Assembly: GCA_033239525.1 (NCBI GenBank)
Contig: BSYO01000004.1
Location: 25,954,037 to 26,018,036, forward strand
From: Nepenthes gracilis
Taxonomy: Eukaryota; Streptophyta; Magnoliopsida; Caryophyllales; Nepenthaceae
DNA: 64,000 nucleotides
Reading direction: 5' to 3'
Every line of letters begins with the position of its first letter. The first letter of the stretch is position 1. Position numbers and translations under genes: made by a program. The notes beneath the pieces are model-generated. The model was not told the DNA's origin, did not search any database, and saw only the letters and a program-made list of their open reading frames with translations. Below are positions 1-12,143 of the stretch, in pieces.

Positions 1-589
1 ATGTTTAGGGTCTTTGGTTGTGCAAAAGATTCATGGTGTAGCACCTGAAAATGTGACCAACTTTCCCACATGCAAACTTTAGGGGTGGATGAAGTGTTCA
101 TAGCCTATTACTTAGATTAGGTGAGCCAAATAATTCACACGCACGGCCTTGATGACTTTGAGGCATGTTTGTGACCAAATAAACATTTTTAGGTTTCACA
201 TCAGTTTGTACAAAATTCCATACCCCAAACCCCGTGATTTTCACCAATTTTTCCCAACCCGAGCATATGATCTAATTTTGTAGACCCATTTAAAATTTGT
301 TTCAAATCTTTTCGAGAGGCCTCAAGTTGATTCTAAAGTTGTTATTTGCTTTGTAAATGAGACTTTGATTCTCAATTTCTTGAGTTTTAGAATCCAACTA
401 CGGATTGAAGAGATACATTTCCTTTTCCAAATCTATGATCCTACCATTTAGGGTTCTATTTAATTTCTTTACTTTCAAACATTCCTTAAAATGATTTTAT
501 CATATGTTTCTTGAAGGCCATCAAAAATGACAAGTTAGAATTAATATTTTTACATTGTCACACATAGAGTTATAAAAGCCATTCCTATC

Positions 590-1480
590 ATTATTTTTCA
601 CCCTCTTCTTCTTCGTCATTGCGTAGGGTCACATTAGCTTTAAAGGCTTGACTTTGTTGGCGTTTAAGGTTAGGACATTCAGCCCGGTAGTGGCTAAAAC
701 CTTTATACTCATGACATTGAACTCCTTGAGTATTTTTGATTTGTAGTCCTTGAGTTCACGCAAATTTATGTGATCGTTTTAAGTCCACATTCATTTTTTC
801 TGATGATGAATTATTTTTCTTTAAGAATTTTTAAAATTCTTAACAAATAATGTAAAATCATCATCGCTACATGATTCTTCATTGGAGTCCCGATTTCGCT
901 CTTCCCTACTTGATTTTAGAAAGTGATTTATTAAATCTTTGATTGTGGCAATGTGTGCTCATAAGTTTGTTACAAGTTCTTCTATTTTCAATTTATCTAA
1001 ATCTTTGATTTCTTCAATGGCGAACTTTTCTAAAGCGTTCGAGGCAAAGATAATGACTTTTCTAATGATCTTATTTTTAATTCGTTCTCCTAAATTAAAT
1101 GTAAATTTACAATATCATTCAATTGAAAGAACTCATCAAAGGTCTCATCATCTTTCATTTTTATTTCTTGAATCTAGTGGTGAACATTTGTAATTTTAAA
1201 TTTTCACTAGTTTCGTGCCTTCGTGATAATTTTAAGAATATCCCATGCATCTTTAGAAGTCTCAATTGAAATCCGTTTAAACTCATCGGGAGACACAACC
1301 ATAAAAATAGCATGCAACCCTTACTATTCCAATTACATGCATCAAGTTCCTCTTTGGTCCATGAAGATAGGGCTTTGGGTTCGTTGCTAGTGGGTGGAGT
1401 CCACCCAACTTGGGTACGTGCCCAAACACGCTCATCTAAAGAAGGCTATCATCCGGACCTTTCAATAGGTATAGTTACTC
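590..1480 (-). pseudogene. Decayed Ty1/copia Gag fragment
   Basis: Read on the minus strand, this stretch gives broken pieces of a copia-type Gag (UBN2-like capsid region followed by a zinc knuckle). Near 1290-1360 the reading SSWTKEELDACNWNSKG appears. After a frameshift it continues as VVSPDEFKRIS and DAWDILKIITKARN, which is the usual conserved block of plant copia Gag. Near 960-1080 comes IEEIKDLDKLKIEEL, typical of the capsid C-terminal half. At about 673-719 is a CCHC-like knuckle with its second cysteine changed to tyrosine (CHEYKGFSHYRAEC). Stops and frameshifts separate the pieces, so it cannot make Gag. No protease, integrase or LTR was recognised beside it; the element may extend left of the window. 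Family assignment rests on motif recognition only. Confidence 0.75.
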
Positions 1481-1489
1481 CCGTCAAAG

Positions 1490-3700
1490 AAGGGAGGAAC
1501 AGCAGTGATCCACTTGTATACATCTCATCGGGGTAAATTTCAATTGAAAAAGCACGTTTACGTCTTGCGTGTTCATTCGACCTAAAAATATAAGCGGAAA
1601 CAATAATAAATAATAAATATCTAATACACGTAAAAGATATTTAACATTATCATATTCTTTAATAATGACAAGTAATAGAGATAAAAACACATTTTTCTAT
1701 GATGTGTCATCATTTGTGCTTTATCTCTATTGTTGTCATTATTATATTGATTATAACTATTGCTCTAGAATAAATATCTTTTTTATGTATGTATTTTTAT
1801 TTATTATTACTTCGCTATATATTTTTAAACGAGTCGAATATAACGTCTTTTCAATATATTTAATGAATGTTAATGCATTAAAAATAGTTAACAAATAAAC
1901 ATATTTATTGTTATTGCTATTATTACTATATTATTTTAAAATTATAACAATTGGATTTTAATCTAATAATTAAAAAATAATAATAGGGGCTTCTTCTCTT
2001 CTGTGAGAAGCAGCCCTCTTGTTGCTACTTTATCATTCATATTTCAATAGTTGTGGTTGGTAATTGCTTTTTGAAAACGTTATCTATTCTTTCTTGTTAT
2101 GCGTTATATTGCTTTTGTGGTATTATAACTTCTAATAATAAATACATTATGTTATTTAGGCTAAGCAACTTTTACGATTATATAAATAGGCATGCTAGGT
2201 GGTCTCATAAAATTTTTGGTATGGCTTTTTTTTTTAGAGTCTGGTTCAATTGCTTTGGAGGTCAATTAAATTTAATTTTGTGGCTACCCAAGTGGTTTAG
2301 AAGTCAATTATGTTTGTTTGTATTTTAATTTACCTAATAAATGGTTCCGTTAAATTTAGTAAATATGAGTAAAAAGATCAATCAAATTTGATTATATCTT
2401 ACTTATTTCATGAATTAATATTCAAAATCTTTGTTGGAGTCCGATTTACTTATTTAGCTCTTTATGAATCTGATTTTAATGTATTGATTTTATTTGATCC
2501 AATAGATTTCTAATAGTGTATTAAGTTGGCAAAATGTTAACATCATCTCATAAAATATGCTCAAGTCAATACCCAAATTGGCTTCTCCATAAATATGATA
2601 TCGATATTTTCAATGTAATTTTTAATAAGGTATATTTCATTTTAAGCTAACTAAAAAAATTGTTGGGTGGCCCACTTTACTTTCATCGCAAAGATCATCA
2701 TTTTTCATTTTGTTAGGATTTCTCTATTCGATGGCCCACATCAATGGCCCATTAAATCTATCATGATATAGTTTAAATGTTCATATTATTTGCACATTTT
2801 GAAGTTCAATTATCATAAGATTTCCTAATGGTTGATTGATGCATTTTTCTTGGGCCATTGATAGGAAGAAAAGGGTTTTCTAAGCAACTTCCTAACAAGC
2901 CACCTTAAAGATTTATGATATAATACTAAAAAATTAAGATAAAAAATATATATATTTATAATAAATTTTTTACAATATAAGTCACAATTAATTGTCAATT
3001 GTTTTAAGAATTACTTTTGAGAAATATTTAGTTAAAGAAGTCTCATTGATATTCATATTTTATTTTCATTGATCGTATATCTTTGAATCTTACTATCAAT
3101 TTAAAAAAACAGTTAATGTCTAATGATTAATTTTAGTTAAAAATTTAAATTATTTTTAAAAATTAGTCAAATTATGTTTAATTATTTTGATATAAACAAT
3201 TGAGATTAAAAAAATAGAAATTATTTTTCTATCAAACAAGTAACTTTATAAATTTAATTATATTTAGAAGATCAAAAAAAGACTTTCCGCCCAAATATTT
3301 AAGATTTGTATTATTGGAGCAAGCCTGTCACATTTAGTTGTGATAATTTGAATAAAAAATTACATTTTTTCTACTTAAATTATTTGATGTTTATAAATTT
3401 TTATTTTTTAAAGAAATGAATTGATGTTCAACTAATAAATAAAATTTGGGACAACAAGAAAAATATAATTTTTTTGAAACTAATTTGACAATTTTAAATT
3501 TGACAAAAAAAATTAAAAAAAAACTTTAATTTTAAAAATAAATATGAAATAAACATTGAATATTTTAATTTGAAAACCTAGTGTAGCTGACTTAAATAAG
3601 TGGGAATTCACGACATCGAAGTAGCGGTGAAGTGTTATCCACAGGTAGGGTGTCATTTTAGATTACCCGTAGAATTCAAGGTGGGACCCAAAGCTCAAAT
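1490..3700. other. AT-rich intergenic stretch upstream of the WPP gene
   Basis: No gene, RNA or complete mobile element is recognisable. The sequence is AT-rich with long A and T runs; open frames are short and of low complexity. The last 150 bases are less AT-rich and probably include the core promoter and leader of the gene starting at 3758, but no clear TATA box stands out. Confidence 0.5.
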
Positions 3701-3757
3701 TTAAAGCGCTCAACACCTTAACTCCCACTCGTAGATAAATCAAAAGCAAATACAGTC

Positions 3758-4333
3758 ATGTCCGAAATTGAAGGTGCCACCGCCTCCGTCTCTTCTCCAC
3801 CGCAAGAAGAGCAGCCCCATGCTCCAGCATTGGAAGCCTCTACGATGTCGGAAACTGATGTCTCGAAGCAGCAGAACCCTACACCGCTGGAAAATTTATC
3901 CCAAAGAATCGAAAAATTAAACATTCAATCATCTTTCAGCATTTGGCCGCCGACGCAGCGCACTCGCGACGCCGTCGTTAACCGTCTCATCGAAACCCTG
4001 TCGCAGCCATCCGTGGTCTCCAAGCGATATGGATCCATGCCGCCCGAGGAAGCCTCTGTTACCGCCCACGCCATAGAGAAGGAAGCTTTCCACGCGGCCT
4101 CTGTGGCCAGCGGCTCAGAAGACGCCGCCTCCGTGGAGCACGGTATCGAGATTCTACAGGTCTACTCGCTTGAGATCAGCAAGAGGATGCTCGATGCCGT
4201 TAAATCCAGAGCTACTGCTGTGACTACACCGGAGGTTGCTTCCGTGCAGTCTACTGCTATGGCCCCCACTGCTACCGGTGCCGAGACTGTTACCAGTGAG
4301 GAAGTCTCTTCCGTCGACAATGAATTAGCCTAG
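3758..4333 (+). CDS. MAF1: WPP-domain protein (MFP1 attachment factor 1 / WPP1-WPP2 type)
   Basis: Single-exon gene for a 191-residue acidic protein. The WPP domain occupies roughly residues 58-155: FSIWPPTQRTRDAV with the signature Trp-Pro-Pro at 63-65, then SKRYGSMPPEEA and AIEKEAFHAA, and a helix ending in YSLEISKRML. Both flanks are low-complexity Ser/Thr/Ala/Glu-rich tails, as usual in this family. Known WPP proteins are small plant proteins of the nuclear envelope and Golgi that bind coiled-coil partners (MFP1, WIT and WIP proteins). The same domain targets RanGAP to the nuclear rim. No GTPase-activating or transmembrane segment is present, so this is the soluble MAF1/WPP type and not RanGAP. 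The first ATG of the frame is used; a second in-frame ATG lies at residue 30. The coding GC content is clearly higher than the flanks, supporting a real gene. Confidence 0.93.
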   Translation: MSEIEGATASVSSPPQEEQPHAPALEASTMSETDVSKQQNPTPLENLSQRIEKLNIQSSFSIWPPTQRTRDAVVNRLIETLSQPSVVSKRYGSMPPEEASVTAHAIEKEAFHAASVASGSEDAASVEHGIEILQVYSLEISKRMLDAVKSRATAVTTPEVASVQSTAMAPTATGAETVTSEEVSSVDNELA

Positions 4334-7244
4334 GGTTTCTTCCTTCGGAGATTTTATTGTCTTACGCTGTCCGTTGTTATTTTAGGGTTTTGTTTCTCGT
4401 TCACCTCGGGAGTTACTGTTTTCGCAACTCGAGATCTGCTACTGCTATTTGCACTCTATATATATATCTTGTTTGTTCACGCCATGATAATACTACTGTA
4501 TGCCTGTGGTTAATGTGACACTATGCTATAATCTTTTACATTTTTGTCGAATTGCGTTATGTTTCGTTTTCGTTTGAACTGTGCAAGTGAGATCTGGTTG
4601 TGTGATTGGTAATTATACAGCCGGCTTGATTTGTTGTTTTCGCCTTTGATTGGAAATTTTTTGGTGCCTGTCTTAAAATCTTGAAGTAGAGCCTTTAATG
4701 GCATATTGTAGTTCTTTGTCAGCGATTAGCACATTGGATATGGTCTAGGGGGATGTTATTCTCGCTGAGAGTGTCTTGCCTTATGATGTGGTTTAAATTT
4801 AATATTTGGTTTTGGTAAGCCAATGGATCTATTGTGCCATAAACTGATGATATTCATAGATTTGTGCTTCTTATAACTCCCCTGACAATGTTTACATACA
4901 GAGCTCCTATGACCCGATTACAACCTGGCCTTCGAGGATACACCATTTCCCTATTCACCACAACAAAGTGAATGCTATTGAATGGAGACATACCACTATT
5001 CACCTCAGCAAATGATTCTGTTAGAAAGAACTCTATTTCCCTGCTGAATTGTGTAAGCATTACGTCAATATGCTTAGCTGATAACTAGTTGTCCTGAATT
5101 CTCGGCCTTCTTGCATACCAGATAAAGCTATCGTCTGCTGACAATGTTAATGAAGCATTCCTCTCTTGGGTTTAACGCTTTCTGGACTTCACTGAATGCA
5201 TGTCAGTGCTTTGCTCTTTTACTCCTTTTGTAGCATCTTTTGTAATTCATTCTTGCTAATATTATTTATAGTTGATCTAATACTTCTTAGTTTTAATTTT
5301 TTTGAATTGGTATAGTTGTTTCTCAGCTGTCCTAGAACACCAGCTTCCAAGCCCCTGCCCCCTGAGGAAGACAGATTAGAGTAGAACTAGTGGACATGGG
5401 AAAGAGTTTTGATGTTACCATTAAATCAGATCCAAAAATATTATGAAAGATGACTTTTGTTTACGTTGGCCTGATAACTCCATGTCTGCCGTGTTCATAT
5501 TTTATGCACCTCGATCTGTTTCAACATCAATCACCTTTTCAAATGTGCTTTTGCTTATTAGACCATTTTTCTAGTTCAACTTAGACACTATCATATAATA
5601 AATACTTATGAGTCTTTGTTGCTATGGTTTCCTTCTAGCTCTGGAATCCATTTATTGTATTCATGACCTTGCAATTAGATACTCACTGGAAACTTTTTCC
5701 AAAATCTTAGTCAATTAAATCCTTTTATAAGCTAATCATCAATGGTAAAAGTAGGTTTATTTGGGTTGAGATTTTTAATCAAACTGGCAATTTTACTCAA
5801 TCCTTTGGCAGTCCAACAATTGTACCTTTATCCCTGTAAATCATTCCTAAACAGGAAGAGTCATCTTGTGATCTGTCCCTGAACTTCATTTGCGATCTTT
5901 ATGGGTTGAAATTGAGATTTCTATCCTCGAAAGACAAGTTCCTGCAGAAACATTTGGGGCTATATATGAGGGAAATTTTGGGGGACTAAAATTATTTCAA
6001 GCATCCTACAGAAATCTGTCATGCCTTTGAATGATTGATTAACTCCACAATGATGATACCACTCTTTCATGATGGAACATCTTCCTTGCATTGAGTAAAT
6101 TTTATCATGTGCAATCTATTCTCAACAGCTACAACACAGCATTGAATTTAATTGTCTCTTGTATGTCTTCTTGACCTTCAAATAACCCTTCCTCTCCTTC
6201 AGGATCTTTCCTAGCTTCTATGTGTAATCTATATATAACGGCAGAGTTCCCTTGACCATTGAGAATAATGTCTACAGCAACTTTGCATTCAGCTCCACTG
6301 CATGTTTTGCTTTGGCTGCATTTGATTATTGAAATGAGACTATCTGGTGAGTATTGCCAAATCCTTTGATATTTATTAGATCCATGCCATATCCATTTTC
6401 TTCAATAATCAATTCTATTTTGTGTCATTTTTTCTGGCGATATACAATTTTATAATATTCTTGTAAAACCATTGTGCTCAACTATTTCTGTATTTCACTT
6501 TTTCATTATCTTGGAGGATGTGATTTTGGTTCAAGTTGAATTGATGAAACCTTTCATTCTCAATAGAAGATACAATTTTCTTTTACATTGTAAGATTTAT
6601 TGTGTTGCTAGAGGTCATGGGAAACAATAGAAATGACCTCTCTGATGTGTAGAGGTAGAGCTAGATACATCTATCCCTTCCTAGTGTCCTTATTGTCGTA
6701 TGCCTTTGCTGACTGAATCTCCTTTTTTGGAGGAATCTAAACATCCCCTTATGACATGAATCCTGTATTGTTTAGCATATGTTGCTCTCTTATTTTTTAT
6801 GCCTTTTTGGAACCCATTTTAGCCGTAGTCTTCAGTTCACCAACACCTTCAAATGTTTGTGTCATATTATCTGTTTGATGAAATAATTTTCCATTGAGCA
6901 ATACTCATTGGACTTGGAACAATCAATACATCAAACACTGATTGCAATCGAGTTGTAATCCCTGATTGAGGTTGCACGTTTATTGAGCTGAGGTTTTGAA
7001 CTGAAATTATGAAATTTAATTTCATAAATGCCTGTATTTGGAAAATTTGTAAAAAAATGTCAACTGGTCTGCTGGCAGGGACAAATTACAGTGTTGTATT
7101 CTTTTCTCCCATCCAAAACTAGAAAATCCGTTTATAATTAGATTGTGATGTATCAAATGACCACCTGTGGAAATTTTGTGCTGTATGCTTTTGAGCTGTT
7201 CTGTAGAAGCCGCTTGTTAGTCTGCAATCCTCTTTTATTAATAG
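4334..7244. other. Downstream region of the WPP gene, no further gene recognised
   Basis: The first few hundred bases are probably the 3' untranslated region of the WPP gene. The rest is less AT-rich than most intergenic DNA here and looks like unique plant sequence, but every frame is broken by stops and no protein family could be recognised. It runs directly into the left target-site copy of the copia element at 7245. Confidence 0.4.
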
Positions 7245-7249
7245 GAAAT

Positions 7250-7666
7250 TGTTAGAATTTAATAGAGAGGAGGGTGGTAAATGTAGAAGTGATGAAATAA
7301 AGAAGCAATTATTTATATGAGAGGAAAAATGAGAAATACAAAAATGTGGAAGATGGGAAAGTAGAACACTTAGGTTTTACTCTCACTAACTTTGGATTTG
7401 ATTTTCTATACTCAACAGGTAAATCCTCCACCTATTTATAGATGGTGAAGATGTAATAATGGAGGTGAGAATATTTTAAAATATTATGGATAAATATATC
7501 TTTATATAATATTTTAGAAATCTTCCTTAAATTAGGTCCTTAATTAAGTTTCTAGAACAATAGTAAATATGCATTATCAACTAATAAATGTCATGTCTCT
7601 AGAAATTCTAGAACTTGTTGGATTTAATAATTGAGAAGTTTCTAGAATGTGCATCACCAACTAACA
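7250..7666 (-). repeat. 3' LTR of the copia element
   Basis: About 417 bp, beginning TGTTAGAATTTAATAG and ending CCAACTAACA on the plus strand, with 6-bp terminal inverted repeats (TGTTAG/CTAACA). It aligns along its whole length with 11713-12138. A short purine run adjoins its inner edge on the minus strand (AAGGAG), the likely polypurine tract. Confidence 0.93.
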
Positions 7667-7940
7667 CTCCTTGATGCATATTTTTAACACTCCAAGCTTG
7701 CTTTGCAATTGCTTAAATTTTGATCTTGCTAAAGCTTTAGTAAATATATCTGCAAATTGGCATTACATCTTAAAATATTGAAGTTGTATTTCTTTCCCTG
7801 TTTTGGTTTCTTTAATGTTGTGATATTGGACGACGATATGTTTTGTCCTGTTATGGCATACTGAATTCTTTGTCATTGTGATTGTTGAGTTGTTATCGCA
7901 GTGCGTCTTGGTAGATTCTTTTTGTTATTTGCCCATGTCT

Positions 7941-10900
7941 TCAAATATTTTTCATAGCCATACTGCTTGACTTGCACTTGTTAAACAGCGACATAGTCTG
8001 CTTTAGCTGATGATTTAGCCACTGTCCATTACTTCTTTGACACCTAAGAGAATACATCTGATTTGAGTAAAATATGTAGCCTAAAGTGTTTTGCATGTCA
8101 TCACCTGATCTAGTCCAGTCACTGTTAGTGTAGCCTTGCAACCTTAAATCAACAGTAGAATTATACCAAATACCGAAATTCTTGGTACCGTATATGTATA
8201 TAAGGACTCTTGATAATAAGCTTGTAGCGTGCATAATATCAGGACGTGTTGTTGTAAAATATAGAAAGCTTCCAATCATGCTTCCATATATTGAAGCATT
8301 TGTTTTTGAGGAACAATCTTCTTTTGCTAGCTTCTGATTTATAATAAGTGGAGTAGCAATTGCCTTGCATCCATTCATTTTGAATTTCTTTAGTAGACTT
8401 TCTGTGTACTTCTAAGAGAAATATGTGACCTGTCCCTTGATTAACCTCTTTCCAAGAATGTAGTGCATTAGACCAGGATTATTCATCTCAATTGTCTTTA
8501 TCATATCTTCCTTGAATTCTCGCATCATCTTCTTATCATTTCCTATGTAGATTAAATTATCTACATAGATAGAGACAATGAAAGTGTTTACATTAGATGG
8601 TCTACATAGAGAGAGACAATGAGAGTGTTTTGACCTTGGGTCTTGATTTATATAGTTGGTTCACGTTTGCTCCTCCTGAATTGGTAAAATATCTATCAAT
8701 TTTGCTGTACTAGGCTCGTGGCGTTTGTTTCAACCCATATAGAGCATTCTTTAGTTTGAAGACTATATTTTCATTTTTTGTAGTTATAAAGCCTATTGGT
8801 TGCTCCACGTATAGTTCTTCTTCCACTTCTCCATTGAGGAATGCCGATTTGATATCTAGTTGATGGATACTCCACTGCTTTTTGAGCAATTAATGCTCTT
8901 ATTGTGTTTAGGAGAGCAAGTATAGCAAAAGTTTCATTGTAGTTAGTTCCTGGAAGCTATGAGTAACCCTTTGCTACTAGTCTTGCCTTGTGCTTTGTAT
9001 TGAGTCATTGGAGTTTAGTTTTGTATTATGAATTCGTTTTACCCCAGTGATCTCTTTGTCATTGGGTTGCTCTACTGGCACCCATGTGTTATTCTTTTCA
9101 ATCATCTTAATCTCTTCTTCCATCGCTTTGGCGTATGTTTCTTGTCTAGATGCAATTTTAAAGTTTTCTAGCTCAAGTATGCCAACATTGTAAGTTTTAT
9201 ATATCTCTTCTAAGGATTTTGCCCTATTTGGAGCAGAGTCTGGAGAATAGGTTTCTTGTTTTGGTGATGATGGTGCAAAAATATTTGTTTGCATACTTAG
9301 TCTTTCGGTTTTAAGAATGACTTCATCCTCATGAGATTGTTGTGTTGGCATATTTATATAATACTTTTTAATTTGCTTGTCTTTCCAATTCCAAGTAGCA
9401 CTTTCGTCAAACTCGACATCTCTATTAATAATGAGTTTCTTTGTCTTTAAATTATAAACATGATTTCCTTTTGTTTCAATGTTATACCGTAAGAACATGC
9501 ATTTTTTGCTCTTATCTTCTAGCTTGTGTCTCCTGTTTTGGAACATGAGTGTACCATATACTCTCGAAGATTTTCAAGTGTTTAGCTGAAGGCTTTTGTC
9601 CATTACAAGTTTTGATAAGATTTTTTCCTCTGTTTGTAGACACTTGTTTAATGGATAGATTGTTGTGTAGACCGTTTTTGTCCAAAACATATTAGGCAGT
9701 TTTTTTTCCTTGAGCATTGATGTGGCTATCTCCATGACAGTGCAATTTTTCCTTTCCATGACTCTATTTTGTTGTGGAGTGTAACTAAAAGTTTGATGAT
9801 CGACCCCTTCGCAGAATTTATTGAACTTATAATTGTTATATTCTTTGCCTCGATTAATTCTGATTATTATGATATGATATGCACTTTGTTTTTCGACAAA
9901 GCCTTTAAATTTCTTGAATATTTGTAGTGTCTCTAATTTTTTAGGCATAAAATAGACTGATGTCATTCTTGTATACTTATCAATGAAGAGAATGAAGTAT
10001 CTATTGTTGTCAAGAGAAGATGTTCTCACAGGGATACATATATTTCTGTGTATTTACTCTAATGGCTTTGTAGCTCTCCAGGACTTTTCTGATGGAAAAG
10101 AAAGTTGTTGTTGCTTGCCAAGGACGCACGCTTCACGTACATCTTTTGTATTGTTTAGAGATGGAAGATCTCTCATCATATTCTTTTGGTATAAGATCTT
10201 CAATGCATGAATATTGAAGTGGCCAAATAGCCATATGTTGTCAATTTGCATCTTTGTGGTAAAATTTGTGGCATATTTCCACAGTATTGGAAAGCTTTTT
10301 CTTCCATTCATCTTTCTTTGTGCTACTATGAGATTTTCGTTATTGTAATCATTTATTTTGTAGAAATTCCGTTTGAAATATAGAGCATAGCCATTTTGCA
10401 TCATTAGACTAATATTAGAAGATTCTTTTTTAAACTAAGTATGAGTAAGACTTCTTTGATAAGTTACGTACTTTTTCTTTTGTCTCAATTGCCTTAGTGT
10501 CTTTGCCAGTTGAATCAACTACTGTACCATTGCCCATGCAAACTTGTGATTTTAATGATTTGTCTATTTTACAGAATATGCTCTCATCCCCTGTCATATA
10601 GTTATTGCAATTGCTATCCGAAGACCATTCACCTTCGTTTTCCTCTTTGGTAGCTTGGCTAACATAGGATAATTGCTGCATCTTTTCTGACCTTTCACCG
10701 TAATTTGCTTGACAATTGCTTTTGATGTGACAATCCTTGGCAATGTTGCCAAATCCTCTTCAATATTGACATTGTGCCTTTCCACGTTGTTAGCAATCTT
10801 TTTTTATATGACTGGCTTTTTTGCAAATATTATATGGAGAATATTTATCATTTTTCTCCATGGGATTAAATCACTAATTTTCTTTATTTCTAGAGTTGTC

Positions 10901-11690
10901 CTCTGAAATTATCTACTCTCCTTTCACCATCTTTATAATTTTGAGACCTTATTTTGACTTTAGACTAGAAGGCATTTTTTATTGGATCATCATCATGTCT
11001 ACTCTAATATGTGTTCATATGCTTTTAGGGAGCCTATTAATTATGTCACTGTTAAAGTTGACAAATCTTTTGTTTGTTCAATTATAGTAACAATTGAATC
11101 ATACTTTCAAGGAACTATGCTTAGAATTTTCTCAATGATTCTTTTATCAGGTATATCTTCCCCATGGGTTCACAGTTGATTCGCTATTTTTTTAACTCTA
11201 GAATAATAATCTTTTATGGTCTCAAAATTTTTCATTTTAAATAGTTCAAACTCTTGTCTTAGAGTTTGAGATTTCACTGAACATATTGTTTCATTGCCTT
11301 GAAACTCCTCATGTAGAATATTCTAGGCTTTTTTAGCATTGGTAGCTCCCATAATCCTTGGAAAATTGTCTCTGCCAAAGCTTGTCGTAAAATGAATGCG
11401 GCTCATGAATTTTTTTGTGTGTTTTCCTTTAATTCTTTTTTTTTGAGCTATAGTGAGGGTTGAAGGATCATCTGGATTCATAAACCTATATTGTACAATG
11501 TCTTATTACTTTTGAGAGCAAAAAAATGTCTTCATTTTTATACTCCAAAAACCATAGTTTTCTCCTGAAAAAATTGGTATAGTAATGGAAGTTGATTTTG
11601 TCATGACTGGAGAATTTTTCGACAATAGTATGAAAATATCAGATGGAGCTTTAGTTTAATCGGGTGATGGATTGATGCCTGATTTATGAC
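7941..11690 (-). pseudogene. Decayed copia Gag-Pol polyprotein
   Basis: The coding region reads right to left in fragments separated by stops and frameshifts. Near 10690-10760 is a zinc-knuckle remnant (AKDCHIKSNCQ). At 10560-10640 the retropepsin site reads WSSDSNCNNYMTGD where the family has Asp-Ser-Gly. At 9574-10029 is integrase, with FIDKYTR, RINRGKEY and PQQNRVMERKN. At about 8380-9546 is reverse transcriptase, whose catalytic Tyr-Val-Asp-Asp is YVDN (8556-8567). At 7941-8378 is RNase H, with TRPDIMHA and GYTNSDW. Several catalytic aspartates or glycines are thus replaced, beside the frame breaks. It cannot encode an active polyprotein. A short imperfect tandem duplication lies at 8561-8626. 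Confidence 0.9.
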
Positions 11691-11694
11691 TAAA

Positions 11695-11710
11695 TCTTGC
11701 TCTGATACCA
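11695..11710 (-). other. Primer-binding site of the copia element
   Basis: On the minus strand this reads TGGTATCAGAGCAAGA, two bases inside the 5' LTR. This is the standard plant copia primer site, complementary to the 3' end of initiator methionine tRNA. It fixes the element's orientation. Confidence 0.93.
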
Positions 11711-11712
11711 TT

Positions 11713-12138
11713 TGTTAGAATTTAATAGAGGAATGTTGTAAATGTAGAAGTAATGAAGTCTGCAAGCATTATTTTTATGGAAGGAAATATGAGAATTATA
11801 GAAATTATGGAAGGTAGGAAAGTAGAGGACTTGGGATTCATTCTCACAAACTTTGGATTTGTTTTTTCACAATCAACAAGTATATCTGTTACCTTTTTAT
11901 AGATGGTGAAATTGGTGTAATAATGGAGGTGAGAATGTTCTAAAATATTATGGGTAAAGTTATTTTTATAGAATATTCTAGAATTATTCCTTAAACTAGG
12001 TTCTTAATAAAGTTTCTAGAATTATGGTGAATATGTGTCATCAATCAATAAATGTCATAGTTCTAAAAATTCTAGAACCTGTTGGATTTTTTTCTTTAGT
12101 AATTGAGAAACTTCTAGAATTTGTATTTCCAACTAACA
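11713..12138 (-). repeat. 5' LTR of the copia element
   Basis: About 426 bp with TGTTAG and CTAACA ends, matching the copy at 7250-7666 with many scattered differences and small indels. The right target-site copy GAAAT follows at 12139-12143. Confidence 0.93.
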
Positions 12139-12143
12139 GAAAT

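Larger units (their letters stand above)
7250..12138 (-). mobile_element. Complete but inactivated Ty1/copia retrotransposon
   Basis: A 4.9-kb element bounded by two similar LTRs of about 420 bp that start TGTTAG and end CTAACA. It is flanked by a perfect 5-bp target duplication, GAAAT, at 7245-7249 and 12139-12143. A primer-binding site matching initiator methionine tRNA lies just inside the right LTR in minus orientation, so transcription ran right to left. Broken frames between the LTRs give zinc knuckle, protease, integrase, reverse transcriptase and RNase H in that order, the copia arrangement. The LTRs differ at many positions, pointing to an old insertion. The intact target duplication shows that both ends are original. 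Confidence 0.95.
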
